From contig NZ_VOLO01000002.1 in assembly GCF_007954365.1 (NCBI RefSeq), positions 1 through 64,000 of the forward strand: DNA of 64,000 nucleotides. The letters are read 5' to 3'. Below, piece after piece: positions 7,960-15,894 of this stretch. Position 1 is the first letter of the stretch. Each line of letters begins with the position of its first letter. The DNA is from Frigoribacterium sp. ACAM 257. GTDB taxonomy: Bacteria > Actinomycetota > Actinomycetes > Actinomycetales > Microbacteriaceae. A program made the position numbers and the translations under genes. Under the pieces are notes generated by a model, which was given only the letters and a program-made list of their open reading frames with translations, made no database searches and had not been told where the DNA came from.

Positions 7960-8691
7960 ATGCAAATCGAGCCCCTACACCGCCAGAAGGCAGTCGAACT
8001 GGGCCTCCTATTTGGCGAAGGTTACCCCAACATCCATGACTCTGCGGCAGCGATTAGCGAAGCCGCAAGGCGCGACCGAGAGATGCAACGCGAGCTCAAC
8101 GACATTGCAGCTGAATTTGGGGATGCACATTTTCACGTGGCGCCCGAGAACGACTTCACGCCCAGCCAGCTCAGGATCGCCAAGCTCTACCTGGCCGAAC
8201 TCGGCTCCATCGCTTCTAAAGCGATTGCTACCGCCCTCCAGTGGCGAGCCCTCTTGGGTAAAGATGGCACTTACCCAGAGGCTGGCACGCAGTACCCACA
8301 CCTTCGAGACGCGGCGACCCGCAAAGAAATCGCGCGGGAGTTCGCTACAAAACACCCGACGGCCGCCATGAGTGGCGTAGGTAGCGCCGGAGGGTCATTG
8401 CGTCGCCCGAGACCGGGGACAGCCGAGGCACGATATGCGGAGCTGTGGGTCGCCAGTCATCTCGGCGGCGGCGCCACCGCAGCTAGTAATGATCGTGGCA
8501 TTGACGTCCTGGGCGGGGGGTACGCGGTACAGGTGAAGAACCTTGCCAGCCCCGTGGGTCGGCCGGTTGTTCAGAGCATCTTCGGGGCTGCCCAGGGACA
8601 TGGAAAACCGGCTATCTGGTCAAACCGTGGATTCACGTCTGGGGCCGTTGCCGAGGCCCGTCGGCTCGACGTTGCATTGTTCAGCTTTTAG
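7960..8691 (+). CDS. Mrr-like restriction endonuclease domain protein
   Basis: A 243-residue protein. Residues about 1-140 are helical and unassigned. The C-terminal part reads TAEARYAELWVASHLGGGATAASNDRGIDVLGGGYAVQVKN, the Mrr-type catalytic core: GIDV supplies the Asp (about 183) and QVK the Gln-x-Lys variant of the ExK motif (about 191). PVVQSIFGAAQGHGKPAIWSNRGFTSGAVAEARRLDVALF is the usual downstream part of that fold. Mrr enzymes cut DNA carrying foreign methylation; no methyltransferase is nearby, which fits a modification-dependent enzyme. Start ATG 7960. The gap of 184 bases after the preceding nuclease-like gene holds nothing else obvious. Confidence 0.8.
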   Translation: MQIEPLHRQKAVELGLLFGEGYPNIHDSAAAISEAARRDREMQRELNDIAAEFGDAHFHVAPENDFTPSQLRIAKLYLAELGSIASKAIATALQWRALLGKDGTYPEAGTQYPHLRDAATRKEIAREFATKHPTAAMSGVGSAGGSLRRPRPGTAEARYAELWVASHLGGGATAASNDRGIDVLGGGYAVQVKNLASPVGRPVVQSIFGAAQGHGKPAIWSNRGFTSGAVAEARRLDVALFSF

Positions 8692-8843
8692 ATCACCCGA
8701 GGAAATCACCAGCACTCTTGCCAATGATCCCGGGACTGCTGTCGCTTCAGTTGCCTCCTGCGCTGCAAGGATTTCGGTTCTCACGAAACGACAGTCACCG
8801 CGCCAAGAGCAACGCATATGACGATCACGCGTCAATAAAGGCT

Positions 8844-9674
8844 CTATCCAGAGGTTGCCTCGTCATGCAAACTAATCCATGTAGTGCCTACGGCCTGTGC
8901 CAGGTCACCTGACACTTCGTCCGACGTGATGACGGCGACGGCACCGTCGCGCTCAACCCAGAGGTCATTCTCATTCATTTTTCCTACCTCGATTACTCCT
9001 GCGGCAAACTCGACCTCGAGGGCGTCAGGACTGGCGGCCTGGACGAATACAGCCGGCCGCGCTCCCTTCGCATCCACGATCATGCAGCTCGCACTCGCGA
9101 CGAAGCGCGAAGTATCGACTTGGAAGAGCCCCTGGTCCGCTGGCGCTGGCGCCACCAGCTCGTCAACACAGGGCAGAAGAATGGTCAGTTGCTGGATGTT
9201 GACAATCTCACCTTGGTTCTCTCCATAGTTTTCTCCGTAGAGCCGGATACTCGAGTTCGCATGGAGGCCGAAGAGAGTAAGGCAGCAAACGACAGCGCTG
9301 ACAACCAATGCACTTGCCATCGCGTAAGCGGTGGCTTTTGATGCTTGCCCCCCGGTACGGAGGGACAGGAACGACAGCCCTGTCCCCAAAGCTCCGAACA
9401 GGACTCCGAACCAGGAGACGTGCCCGAGGAAGAACAGGCCGCAAGCCATCACGACGGATAGGGCAGCAGCAAGGGATGGCCAGCTTGTCGGCTCTCCACC
9501 CCGACCTTGCCTCAGGGGCCTACCCGTCGATCCTCTGGTGGTCAGGATGTGATAGATAGCCCACAGGAAGAACGCGATTGCAGCTCCGGCCAGGGCAAAC
9601 CACACCATCATGCAGACGAGGACAATCATCGAAAGGACTTGAACAAAGCCCAGCCCTAGTGACGCTTCCCGCAT
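8844..9674 (-). CDS. Membrane protein with extracytoplasmic C-terminal domain
   Basis: A 276-residue protein with four predicted helices: about 11-36, and, after a short basic loop (RGSTGRPLRQGRGG), three more between about 66 and 136. The remaining 130 or so residues are soluble, with four cysteines or fewer and no recognised domain. ATG 9674 is chosen for a run of six G residues just upstream; an earlier ATG at 9719 lacks such a site. It lies on the strand opposite to the two nuclease-like genes. Function unknown. Confidence 0.65.
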   Translation of the reverse strand: MREASLGLGFVQVLSMIVLVCMMVWFALAGAAIAFFLWAIYHILTTRGSTGRPLRQGRGGEPTSWPSLAAALSVVMACGLFFLGHVSWFGVLFGALGTGLSFLSLRTGGQASKATAYAMASALVVSAVVCCLTLFGLHANSSIRLYGENYGENQGEIVNIQQLTILLPCVDELVAPAPADQGLFQVDTSRFVASASCMIVDAKGARPAVFVQAASPDALEVEFAAGVIEVGKMNENDLWVERDGAVAVITSDEVSGDLAQAVGTTWISLHDEATSG

Positions 9675-9791
9675 ATTCGCCCCCCCAGGCCACAGTGTCA
9701 GGTCCTGAGGACCATGCAAACCCCATGTTCGGGGGCGCCAATTTCACTTCACGTAAGAGGACGGTTGCGTCCACGCGTCGCGGTCTGGCGA

Positions 9792-10934
9792 TTACTTCGC
9801 CGCTTTGAGCGCGGCTGTGTTGACGGCTGCGGCGAAGCTGTGGGCTAGTTCGCTGTCCTTGGGGCTCAGTTTGACCGACCAGACCCGTTCGGCTCCGGTG
9901 ATGACGAGGTAGAGCTCGCGGTCGTCGGTCTTCTTCTCTCTCGCTCCAATTACTGCTCCTACAGGGCCGAGAAGCGCAGCGCCGGTGATGGTGTTTCCCC
10001 AGTCGAACCGTCGAGAGATCTGCCCTGAGGTAAGCACCTCCACGTGGGTACCAGCCACCGGCTGGCTTGCACCCGCGTACGTGATTCGATTGCCGGAGAA
10101 GGTGACCCCACCTAGCGTGTGGATTCCGTCGACGCCGCGAGCACCTGCCTCCTTCTTAGCCTTTGCGTAGAAGTAGATGCCAAATCCGATGGCGCCGATG
10201 GCGCCAGCGATTAGTGCGTAGGTCAGCCCGCCGGCAAAGGCACCGATGGCGGCGCTCATGGATCCGCCGATTATGGCCCCGAGCCAACCCTCGGCCTGAC
10301 CGGGTACCCGTTTCTTGACCTTTCGTCTCTTCCTCGGCTCACTCAGCGCGGCCGGCGGTGCCGGGATCTTCTCGACGGCAAGTCGTTCCGCCATTACGAG
10401 CGCCTCGCGAATGCGTAGCCATTCCTCTCTGCTCGTCGTGGAAGTTCGAACGAAAGCAGTTTGAGACGTAGCGGATATTTTGTCGAGCGGCGGTTGGCCA
10501 ACACGGTCGAAGTCGACGACATTGTTCATGTCGTTCACCCTGACGCTACTGACGGTGCTCATGGGCAATTCAAGGTGCGGTTTACTCGTGGCCAGCTTCC
10601 GAAAGAGCAGTACTCCCCGCGCATCAAGCTCAATGAGGTTTCCCACGACTTGTGTCGGGGTAAATGTCGCGACGTTCGAGGCCTGTGTGTCGACCGGTTC
10701 GGCGCTCAAGTTGCCGCTTTCGGCGGGTGCAGCAGGCGCGGTTGCGGAAGGGGCGCTCCCCGAGGACGACGGGGCGGCTGCAACGATGACCTCGTCACTC
10801 TTCGGGGCGGGTTCCGACTGCTGGAGCTCGCTGGTAGCTGACCGGTGCTCGGTCCATTGGTTTCCGTCCCACCACCGCGCGTGACCCGCTCGCCCCGCAT
10901 CCGGGTACCAACCTGCCGGAACCTGCTCAGCCAT
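9792..10934 (-). CDS. DUF2510 domain membrane protein
   Basis: A 380-residue protein that opens with the actinobacterial DUF2510 motif (PAGWYPDAGRAGHARWWDGNQWTEH, residues 6-30). An Ala/Pro/Ser-rich linker follows, then a region around 105-190 that looks like a small beta-rich domain, a basic stretch (EPRKRRKVKKRVPG), two to three hydrophobic helices with Gly/Ala content (GWLGAIIGGSMSAAIGAFAGG onward), and a C-terminal domain resembling the short PH-like repeats seen in other DUF2510 proteins. GAGGGAG precedes ATG 10934. Such proteins are common in actinobacteria and have no established function. Confidence 0.7.
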   Translation of the reverse strand: MAEQVPAGWYPDAGRAGHARWWDGNQWTEHRSATSELQQSEPAPKSDEVIVAAAPSSSGSAPSATAPAAPAESGNLSAEPVDTQASNVATFTPTQVVGNLIELDARGVLLFRKLATSKPHLELPMSTVSSVRVNDMNNVVDFDRVGQPPLDKISATSQTAFVRTSTTSREEWLRIREALVMAERLAVEKIPAPPAALSEPRKRRKVKKRVPGQAEGWLGAIIGGSMSAAIGAFAGGLTYALIAGAIGAIGFGIYFYAKAKKEAGARGVDGIHTLGGVTFSGNRITYAGASQPVAGTHVEVLTSGQISRRFDWGNTITGAALLGPVGAVIGAREKKTDDRELYLVITGAERVWSVKLSPKDSELAHSFAAAVNTAALKAAK

Positions 10935-11211
10935 GGGCACTCCCTCATCCTGCCCGGATCCTCGCACAAGGATGGAGGACACAAAGCCGCCGCCGCGCAC
11001 ATACGGTTCTTTATGTGGCTTAGGGACGTCTCGTCTCGCCGCGAGACGGGCCCGGTCATGGGCTCCCACGCACGCAAGTCCGATCTGCGAGCACGCATCG
11101 TGAGGCGTGTTTCAGGGATTGCCGAAGAACCGATCGTGACGGGTAGCCAACAGACAGCTCGGGTGTTCAGCACTGACCAGGGAACGGAACGGACTTGTGC
11201 CGTCCCTCGGG

Positions 11212-11697
11212 TCATGAGGCAACGTTGGCGAAAGGCTTGCGTCCAAACGTCTCCTCGAACCGAGCTATCCACCGCTGCTCTACCGTCCGGCCGAGTTCTT
11301 CGCCGGTGGGCGCCCAGCCCACAAGAAGTTCGTTTGCGTCCGCTAGTTGCCAGATGGCGCGTCCGCCGGTGTGGCTACTTCCTCGGCGTGCGTATTGCTT
11401 GACGCGACTGTGTATGCCGCCCTTCGCTGGGTCGGCTTTACCGATGTAAAGGATCGGGCTGTTCTCTACCCATCGGCCCACCAAGGTTTCAACGTCGTAG
11501 GGCCTACCTGTCGCCAGGCTTGTGCTCGTGAAAGCCCGCTTGGTGGAACCTGGGCGCACGACGGCGTAGATACCGTGCGTCTTCGGCAGCTCGAGGTGTC
11601 GAGGAATCCGGACATCGTCGAATGTAACGAAGCCGCGAAAACCCACAGACTCAAGGCCCGCTCGGTCCCAGCTTGGAGGATATGGAAACTCGTTCAT
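11212..11697 (-). CDS. GIY-YIG nuclease-like protein
   Basis: A 161-residue protein with the GIY-YIG catalytic core: HGIYAVV at residues 41-47, LYIGKAD at 83-89, the following Arg and Tyr in GGIHSRVKQYARRG (98 and 102), and a C-terminal Glu-containing helix EQRWIARFEETFGRKPFANVA whose Asn fits the family end motif. GIY-YIG enzymes cleave DNA in repair, restriction and mobile introns. No DNA-recognition domain is attached. Its ATG overlaps the upstream gene's stop by four bases (ATGA at 11694-11697), so it is the third gene of a minus-strand operon with two unassigned proteins. Confidence 0.75.
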   Translation of the reverse strand: MNEFPYPPSWDRAGLESVGFRGFVTFDDVRIPRHLELPKTHGIYAVVRPGSTKRAFTSTSLATGRPYDVETLVGRWVENSPILYIGKADPAKGGIHSRVKQYARRGSSHTGGRAIWQLADANELLVGWAPTGEELGRTVEQRWIARFEETFGRKPFANVAS

Positions 11698-12134
11698 AAG
11701 TCACTCGGCGTGTCGTCGTCTGCCAAAAGATCGTCGATCCGCCGCTGGACGCGTGCGGCCTCGGCATGCCGGTCACACGTCCAGATGCCACTGATTGCCA
11801 CTGCCGCGTCGTCGCCGCACTGGGAACCGAGAGCGCCACCTCGCTCACACCGGTGCTTGATTTCTGGCAGCAAATGCGCGGGAGCAAGATCACTGTTCCG
11901 CCACCACCGACCTGTCCACTGGCTCAAATGTTCAGAGCAGTACCACCATCCGATACCACCGGACTTAGTCCAGTGCCTGATCACCGTCACGTCCTCAACC
12001 GGGTACCACGGGTCGCCTTCTCGGGTTCCGCGGTATGAGCACTGGCTCAGGTTCTCGCTGCCGACGTAGAGGCTGCGGTCTTCGACCTCACGAAGTGGTG
12101 TCGGCGTCTCGACCTTCATCTCACCTAGCTTCAT
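11694..12134 (-). CDS. Unknown small protein with Cys/His pairs
   Basis: A 146-residue soluble protein. It contains CSEH, then CERG, CGDD and CDRH in its second half, spacing that could bind zinc, and a Trp-rich stretch GGIGWWYCSEHLSQWTGRWWRNS. The acidic end is DDLLADDDTPSDL. ATG 12134 stands two bases after the previous gene's stop, and its own stop overlaps the GIY-YIG gene's start, so the three are very likely cotranscribed. No family recognised. Confidence 0.65.
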   Translation of the reverse strand: MKLGEMKVETPTPLREVEDRSLYVGSENLSQCSYRGTREGDPWYPVEDVTVIRHWTKSGGIGWWYCSEHLSQWTGRWWRNSDLAPAHLLPEIKHRCERGGALGSQCGDDAAVAISGIWTCDRHAEAARVQRRIDDLLADDDTPSDL

Positions 12135-12136
12135 GG

Positions 12137-12688
12137 TCAGGCTACGTTCTGCGTTGTGCGGTTCAGGACCGCACGCCATCGTTTGGCCTGCTCTTCCGTG
12201 ATGCCAACGTGCAGCTCGTGCCTCAGCTTGAGCTGCCGGCCGGACATGGTCACAAGAGGCCACTCGGTCGAGCCTTCATAGAGTCCGGGCCCCCACAGTG
12301 GAGCGTCTTTGTAGTGCTTCCTCAGGTGCGGAGTGATGTGGCGGCACGCAGTTCGCCATTCTCCGATCGTGAGCTCCGTGCGCTCGGAGATGTCCGTTGT
12401 GGAGAACAGCGTCCCGGGACTCTCGGCACAAAGAGTCATGACGATGGACCACCGACGGGTGGTCTCGGTCGTCGCTGCCGCGAGCCGCTCCAACGCAGAT
12501 TCAGGCCACGGAATGAACGCGCCGAACGTCGTGCGACGAAGCATTTCGCTAGCAAGCTCGTCATCGCTCAGTTCACCAGCTGACGGCGAAGTGGGTTCGC
12601 CACGCTTCCGTTGACGCTCCGCGATATCGAGTTCGATCGAATCGGCGTCTTGTGCCGGGACGGGAAGAAGAACCCATTTTGTGACCAT
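12137..12688 (-). CDS. Unknown protein with a possible winged-helix segment
   Basis: A 183-residue soluble protein, first gene of the three-gene operon ending with the GIY-YIG nuclease-like gene. The middle, GTLFSTTDISERTELTIGEWRTACRHITPHLRKHYKDAPLWG, reads like a helix-turn-helix followed by a wing, so it may bind DNA. The N-terminus (VTKWVLLPVPAQDADSIELDIAERQRKRG) is short and charged. ATG 12688 follows AAAGGA at a normal distance. Function unknown; sequence-specific DNA binding for the nuclease would be an attractive but untested role. Confidence 0.6.
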   Translation of the reverse strand: MVTKWVLLPVPAQDADSIELDIAERQRKRGEPTSPSAGELSDDELASEMLRRTTFGAFIPWPESALERLAAATTETTRRWSIVMTLCAESPGTLFSTTDISERTELTIGEWRTACRHITPHLRKHYKDAPLWGPGLYEGSTEWPLVTMSGRQLKLRHELHVGITEEQAKRWRAVLNRTTQNVA

Positions 12689-13078
12689 TATTTGGTCCTT
12701 TCGGTCGCAGCCAGGACTTCCGGCCGCCTCCAAATAGAGTGACCCGTTGCTACCAATCTGCACAACGGGCTACGTCGGAAATTTGCAACCCGCAGCTGGG
12801 CGGTCCCGAAGAGGGCGAAGGAAGGGAACTCCTGACGCGACTGCGAAAGCTGCTGAATAGCACCTCACCCTGGAGGCGACAGCAGCCCCCCGCGCTGGCT
12901 TCTCTAGCCGGATAGACGTGTGTTGGCAACCGTTTCCGAGTGGAGCGCACGGACGCGGAACGGCAGTATCGAGACCGGAATGCCCATCCTGCTAGTGCAG
13001 GTCAAATTGTCGCCTTTCGTCGAAAGCGACAACTTAGACAGCATTTCGACAAGATAGTTCGCAGACGACAGCAAGTTG
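12689..13078. other. Intergenic region between the accessory block and dnaB
   Basis: About 390 bases with no supported gene. It holds the promoter of the three-gene operon on the left and the hairpin that should end dnaB transcription on the right (13007-13032). I see no integrase, tRNA or perfect direct repeat that would mark an attachment site here. Confidence 0.5.
13007..13032 (-). terminator. Hairpin downstream of dnaB
   Basis: TTGTCGC at 13007-13013 pairs with GCGACAA at 13026-13032, and TTTCG (13015-13019) pairs with CGAAA (13021-13025), leaving one bulged C and a one-base apex that would open into a small loop. It lies about 46 bases after the dnaB stop codon on the minus strand. There is no long T run, so termination strength is uncertain. 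Confidence 0.55.
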
Positions 13079-14482
13079 CTAGCTCGGCATGTCCACGAAC
13101 CGCGAGAACATGCCGTGGAAGGCCACGGTGATCGTGTCCGTCGGGCCGTTGCGGTGCTTGGCGACGATGAAGTCGGCCTCGCCTTGGCGCGGGTTGTCCT
13201 TCTCGTAGGCGGACTCGCGGTGCAGCAGGATGACCATGTCGGCGTCCTGCTCGAGCGAGCCGGACTCACGCAGGTCGCTGATCGCGGGCTTCTTGTCGGC
13301 ACGCTGCTCGGGGCCACGGTTCAGCTGCGACAGCGCGATCACGGGCACCTGCAGTTCTTTCGCCATCAGCTTCAGGGCACGCGAGAACTCCGAGACCTCC
13401 TGCTGACGGCTCTCGACGCGCTTGCCCGAGGTCATCAGCTGCAGGTAGTCGATCACCACGAGCTTGAGGTTGTGCTGCTGCTTGAGCCGGCGGCACTTCG
13501 CGCGGATCTCGACCAGCGTCATGTTGGGCGAGTCGTCGATGAAGAGGGGCGCGTCGTTGATGCGGCCGCGCACCTGCGCGATGTTCGTCCAGTCACGGGC
13601 GTCGACGGTCCCCTTGCGCATGTTCTGCAGCGGCACGCTCGACTCGGCCGACATCAGGCGCATCGCGATCTCGCTGCGCCCCATCTCGAGCGAGAAGAAG
13701 ACCGAGGCCTGGCCGTGCTTGATCGATGCCGCCCGCGCGAGGTCGAGCGCCAGCGTCGACTTTCCGAGCGCGGGTCGCGCCGCCACGATGATCAGCTGAC
13801 CGGGGTGGAACCCGTTCGTCAGCGCGTCGAGCTGCGCGAAGCCGGTGGGCACGCCGGTCATCTGCCCGTCCCGGCCCTTGGCCGCCTCGATCTCGTCGAT
13901 CGCGACCGTCACGGCCTCGTTCAGGGGCACGTAGTCCTCTGTCTGGACTCCCCCGGCGACGTTGTAGACCTCGGCCTGCGCGTTGTTGACCAGGTCGACG
14001 ACCTCGCCCTCGCTCGCGTAGCCCATCTGCACGATGCGGGTGCCGGCCTCGACCAGGCGCCGCAGCACCGCCTTCTCGGCGACGATCGAGGCGTAGTAAC
14101 CGGCGTTGGCGGCCGTGGGCACGACGCCGGTGAGCGTGTGCAGGTACTCCGCGCCTCCTGCCCTCGACAGGTCGCCCGACTTCATCAGCTCGTCGCTGAC
14201 CGTGATGACGTCGGTGGGCTCGCCGTGCGAGTACAGGCCGAGGACGGCGTCGTAGATGACCTCGTGCTTCGGCACGTAGAAGTCCATGCCGCGGACGGTC
14301 TCGATGACATCGGCCACCGCGTCTTTGCTCAGCAGCATGCCGCCGAGGGTGCTCTGCTCGGCGAGCAGGTCGTGCGGGGGCACCCGGTCCATGCCGGTGC
14401 CCATGCCGCTGCGGTCGCTGCGCTGCTGCCGGTCGCTGTCGCCGGACGTGCCGCTCGCGAGACCGAGGTGAGCGATCGACAT
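13079..14482 (-). CDS. dnaB: Replicative DNA helicase DnaB
   Basis: A 467-residue hexameric helicase that unwinds DNA ahead of the replication fork. The N-terminal primase-interaction domain begins near PPHDLLAEQSTLGGMLLSKDAVADV; the RecA-like domain carries the Walker A ARPALGKSTLALDLA, Walker B-type KLVVIDYLQLM, and ALSQLNRGPEQRADKKPAISDLRESGSLEQDAD, as in all DnaB proteins. No intein interrupts it, although many actinobacterial dnaB genes carry one. AGGAGGT stands at a normal distance from ATG 14482. A group of DnaA-box-like sites lies 144 to 240 bases upstream. Confidence 0.97.
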   Translation of the reverse strand: MSIAHLGLASGTSGDSDRQQRSDRSGMGTGMDRVPPHDLLAEQSTLGGMLLSKDAVADVIETVRGMDFYVPKHEVIYDAVLGLYSHGEPTDVITVSDELMKSGDLSRAGGAEYLHTLTGVVPTAANAGYYASIVAEKAVLRRLVEAGTRIVQMGYASEGEVVDLVNNAQAEVYNVAGGVQTEDYVPLNEAVTVAIDEIEAAKGRDGQMTGVPTGFAQLDALTNGFHPGQLIIVAARPALGKSTLALDLARAASIKHGQASVFFSLEMGRSEIAMRLMSAESSVPLQNMRKGTVDARDWTNIAQVRGRINDAPLFIDDSPNMTLVEIRAKCRRLKQQHNLKLVVIDYLQLMTSGKRVESRQQEVSEFSRALKLMAKELQVPVIALSQLNRGPEQRADKKPAISDLRESGSLEQDADMVILLHRESAYEKDNPRQGEADFIVAKHRNGPTDTITVAFHGMFSRFVDMPS

Positions 14483-14625
14483 GGGACCTCCTGCAGGGTG
14501 TTCGGGTGCGTGCCGGACGGCGACGGACGTCGTCCAGGACGGTTCTACAGCGAGCGACCGACATCCCCGTGCCGAGCCGCCGCGACCCCCGTCTGGTGAG
14601 CGCGGTACACCTTATGGACACCAAG

Positions 14626-14721
14626 TTCTCCACAGCAAATGCACCTGTGGATAACTCTGGGGAGAACCGGTGAGAAACGCCGGGGGTGCTTGTTGACAAC
14701 TGTGGATCGTCCTGTGGACAA
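14626..14721. promoter_or_regulatory. Cluster of DnaA-box-like sites upstream of dnaB
   Basis: The reverse DnaA box TGTGGATAA is perfect at 14646-14654. One-mismatch or two-mismatch relatives are TTCTCCACA (14626-14634), TGTGGATCG (14701-14709) and TGTGGACAA (14713-14721). Four within 96 bases outside oriC suggests DnaA binding here, possibly controlling dnaB or holding DnaA; that is inference. Confidence 0.5.
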
Positions 14722-14968
14722 AAAGATACTTCACGCCAATTACAGCCCTTTGACCTGGGCTTTAATTCTCGGCAGCCTGTGTGTAGAAAGTTCCTTGAAC
14801 CGTGGGTTGAGAGTCCCGATTTGACTTCTGGCTGTGCACAGAGAAGTTGACAAGGAGGCGCGGTGCCCGGTACGAGCGCAGGTCGCGTTCAGCTTGACGT
14901 AACCCCCTGTTCGGGGGCTGTTCGCCGCCTCCTGCACCCCACTGGCCCCACGTCGTACCCTCCATGCA

Positions 14969-15018
14969 GCGTTCCGGACAAGATGACGCGGCACGCGGGT
15001 GCATCCTGTCCGGAACGC
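14969..15018. repeat. Inverted repeat, 12-bp perfect arms
   Basis: GCGTTCCGGACA at 14969-14980 and TGTCCGGAACGC at 15007-15018 are exact reverse complements. After one mismatch, GATG and CATC continue the pairing inward. It lies just beyond the rplI terminator on the minus strand and belongs to no gene. It could be a second terminator or a protein-binding palindrome. Confidence 0.75.
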
Positions 15019-15036
15019 GGCACCAGGGGACGCAGA

Positions 15037-15068
15037 AGAGCGGCGACCCCCGTGGGGGCCGCCGCTCT
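15037..15068 (-). terminator. Terminator hairpin of the rpsF-ssb-rpsR-rplI operon
   Basis: A 15-bp stem (15037-15051 with 15054-15068) has one mismatch and a very short apex. It lies about 34 bases downstream of the rplI stop on the minus strand. The stem is GC-rich; no strong T run follows. Confidence 0.65.
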
Positions 15069-15101
15069 GCTCTGCTGCGGTGCTGCTGGCGCAGCGCAGG
15101 A

Positions 15102-15554
15102 CTACTTCGCGCTGACCACCGTGAGGGTGATCGTGGCGACGACGTCCTCGCGCAGGCGCAGGGTCGCCTCGTGGTCGCCCACGAGCTTGATCGCCGTGGG
15201 GATCTCGACCTTGCGCTTGTCGATGGTCGCGACGCCCTGGGCGTTGACCGCGTCCGCGACGTCGCCGGGACGGACGGAGCCGAACAGACGACCGTCGGCA
15301 CCGGTCTTGACCGTGAGGCGGATCTTCTGGGCCTCGAGGCGGGCCTTGAGGTCGTGCGCCTCCTCGATGGTCTTGAGCTCGCGGGTGGCGCGGGCGGTGC
15401 GGATCTGCTCGACCTGCTTCTCGCCGCCACGCGACCACGCCACGGCGAAGCCCTGGGGGACGAGGTAGTTGCGGGCGTAGCCGTTCTTGACGTCGACGAC
15501 GTCACCGGCCGAGCCGAGGCCGGAGACCTCGTGCGTGAGGATCACTTTGGACAT
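15102..15554 (-). CDS. rplI: 50S ribosomal protein L9
   Basis: A 150-residue ribosomal protein that binds 23S r[41 protein letters not shown] is the highly conserved N-terminal domain; the long connecting helix follows and the C-terminal domain ends in [10 protein letters not shown]. Length matches the family. It is the last gene of the rpsF-ssb-rpsR-rplI operon, 28 bases after rpsR, followed by a hairpin. Confidence 0.97.
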   Translation of the reverse strand: MSKVILTHEVSGLGSAGDVVDVKNGYARNYLVPQGFAVAWSRGGEKQVEQIRTARATRELKTIEEAHDLKARLEAQKIRLTVKTGADGRLFGSVRPGDVADAVNAQGVATIDKRKVEIPTAIKLVGDHEATLRLREDVVATITLTVVSAK

Positions 15555-15582
15555 GGTTGCTCTCTCTTCCGTTCGCCGCTGA

Positions 15583-15843
15583 TCAGCGGCCGGAGCCGGC
15601 GTAGGGGAGGAGCGCCATCTCGCGGGCGTTCTTCACGGCACGGGCGATGAGGCGCTGCTCCTGGACGGAGACGCCGGTGATGCGACGGGCGCGGATCTTT
15701 CCACGCTCCGAGATGAACTTGCGGAGGGTCGCGACGTCCTTGTAGTCGATGACGCCGACGCGGATCGCCTTCGCGGGAGCGGCGTTCTTGCCGCCCTTGC
15801 CGCGGAGGGGCTTGCGGCGGTCGCCGCTGCTCTTTCCAGCCAT
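15583..15843 (-). CDS. rpsR: 30S ribosomal protein S18
   Basis: An 86-residue S18 protein that pairs with S6 on the small-subunit platform. The core [51 protein letters not shown] is diagnostic. It lacks a CxxC zinc pair, so it is the zinc-independent form. The basic N-terminus and length are normal. It lies between ssb and rplI. Confidence 0.97.
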   Translation of the reverse strand: MAGKSSGDRRKPLRGKGGKNAAPAKAIRVGVIDYKDVATLRKFISERGKIRARRITGVSVQEQRLIARAVKNAREMALLPYAGSGR

Positions 15844-15894
15844 TGTTTTTCTGCTTTCGAGTTCAGATGAAGAAGAAGTGAGGTGCGACGAGGC

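Larger units (their letters stand above)
14483..15101. other. Structured intergenic region between rplI and dnaB
   Basis: About 620 bases without a credible gene. From left to right it holds the dnaB leader, four DnaA-box-like 9-mers (14626-14721), an AT-rich stretch (about 14720-14800) with a small AGCCC/GGGCT hairpin (14744-14761), a CCCCC/GGGGG hairpin (14903-14917), a long inverted repeat (14969-15018) and the rplI terminator (15037-15068). This is unusually rich in signals for a gap of this size in such DNA. Confidence 0.6.

Noticed and set aside
6303-12688. Prophage or integrative element
   Set aside because: No integrase, terminase, capsid, excisionase, transposase or flanking att-like direct repeats were seen; a fixed accessory block fits better.
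12750-12950. 66-residue open frame on the minus strand between the accessory block and dnaB
   Set aside because: Low-complexity Ser/Arg composition, no start signal and no recognisable family.
13079-14482. Intein in dnaB (and likewise gyrB and gyrA)
   Set aside because: All three proteins are of normal length and keep uninterrupted catalytic motifs.
14639-14824. Short open frame in the dnaB-rplI gap
   Set aside because: It overlaps the DnaA-box cluster and AT-rich region, with no ribosome-binding site or plausible domain.
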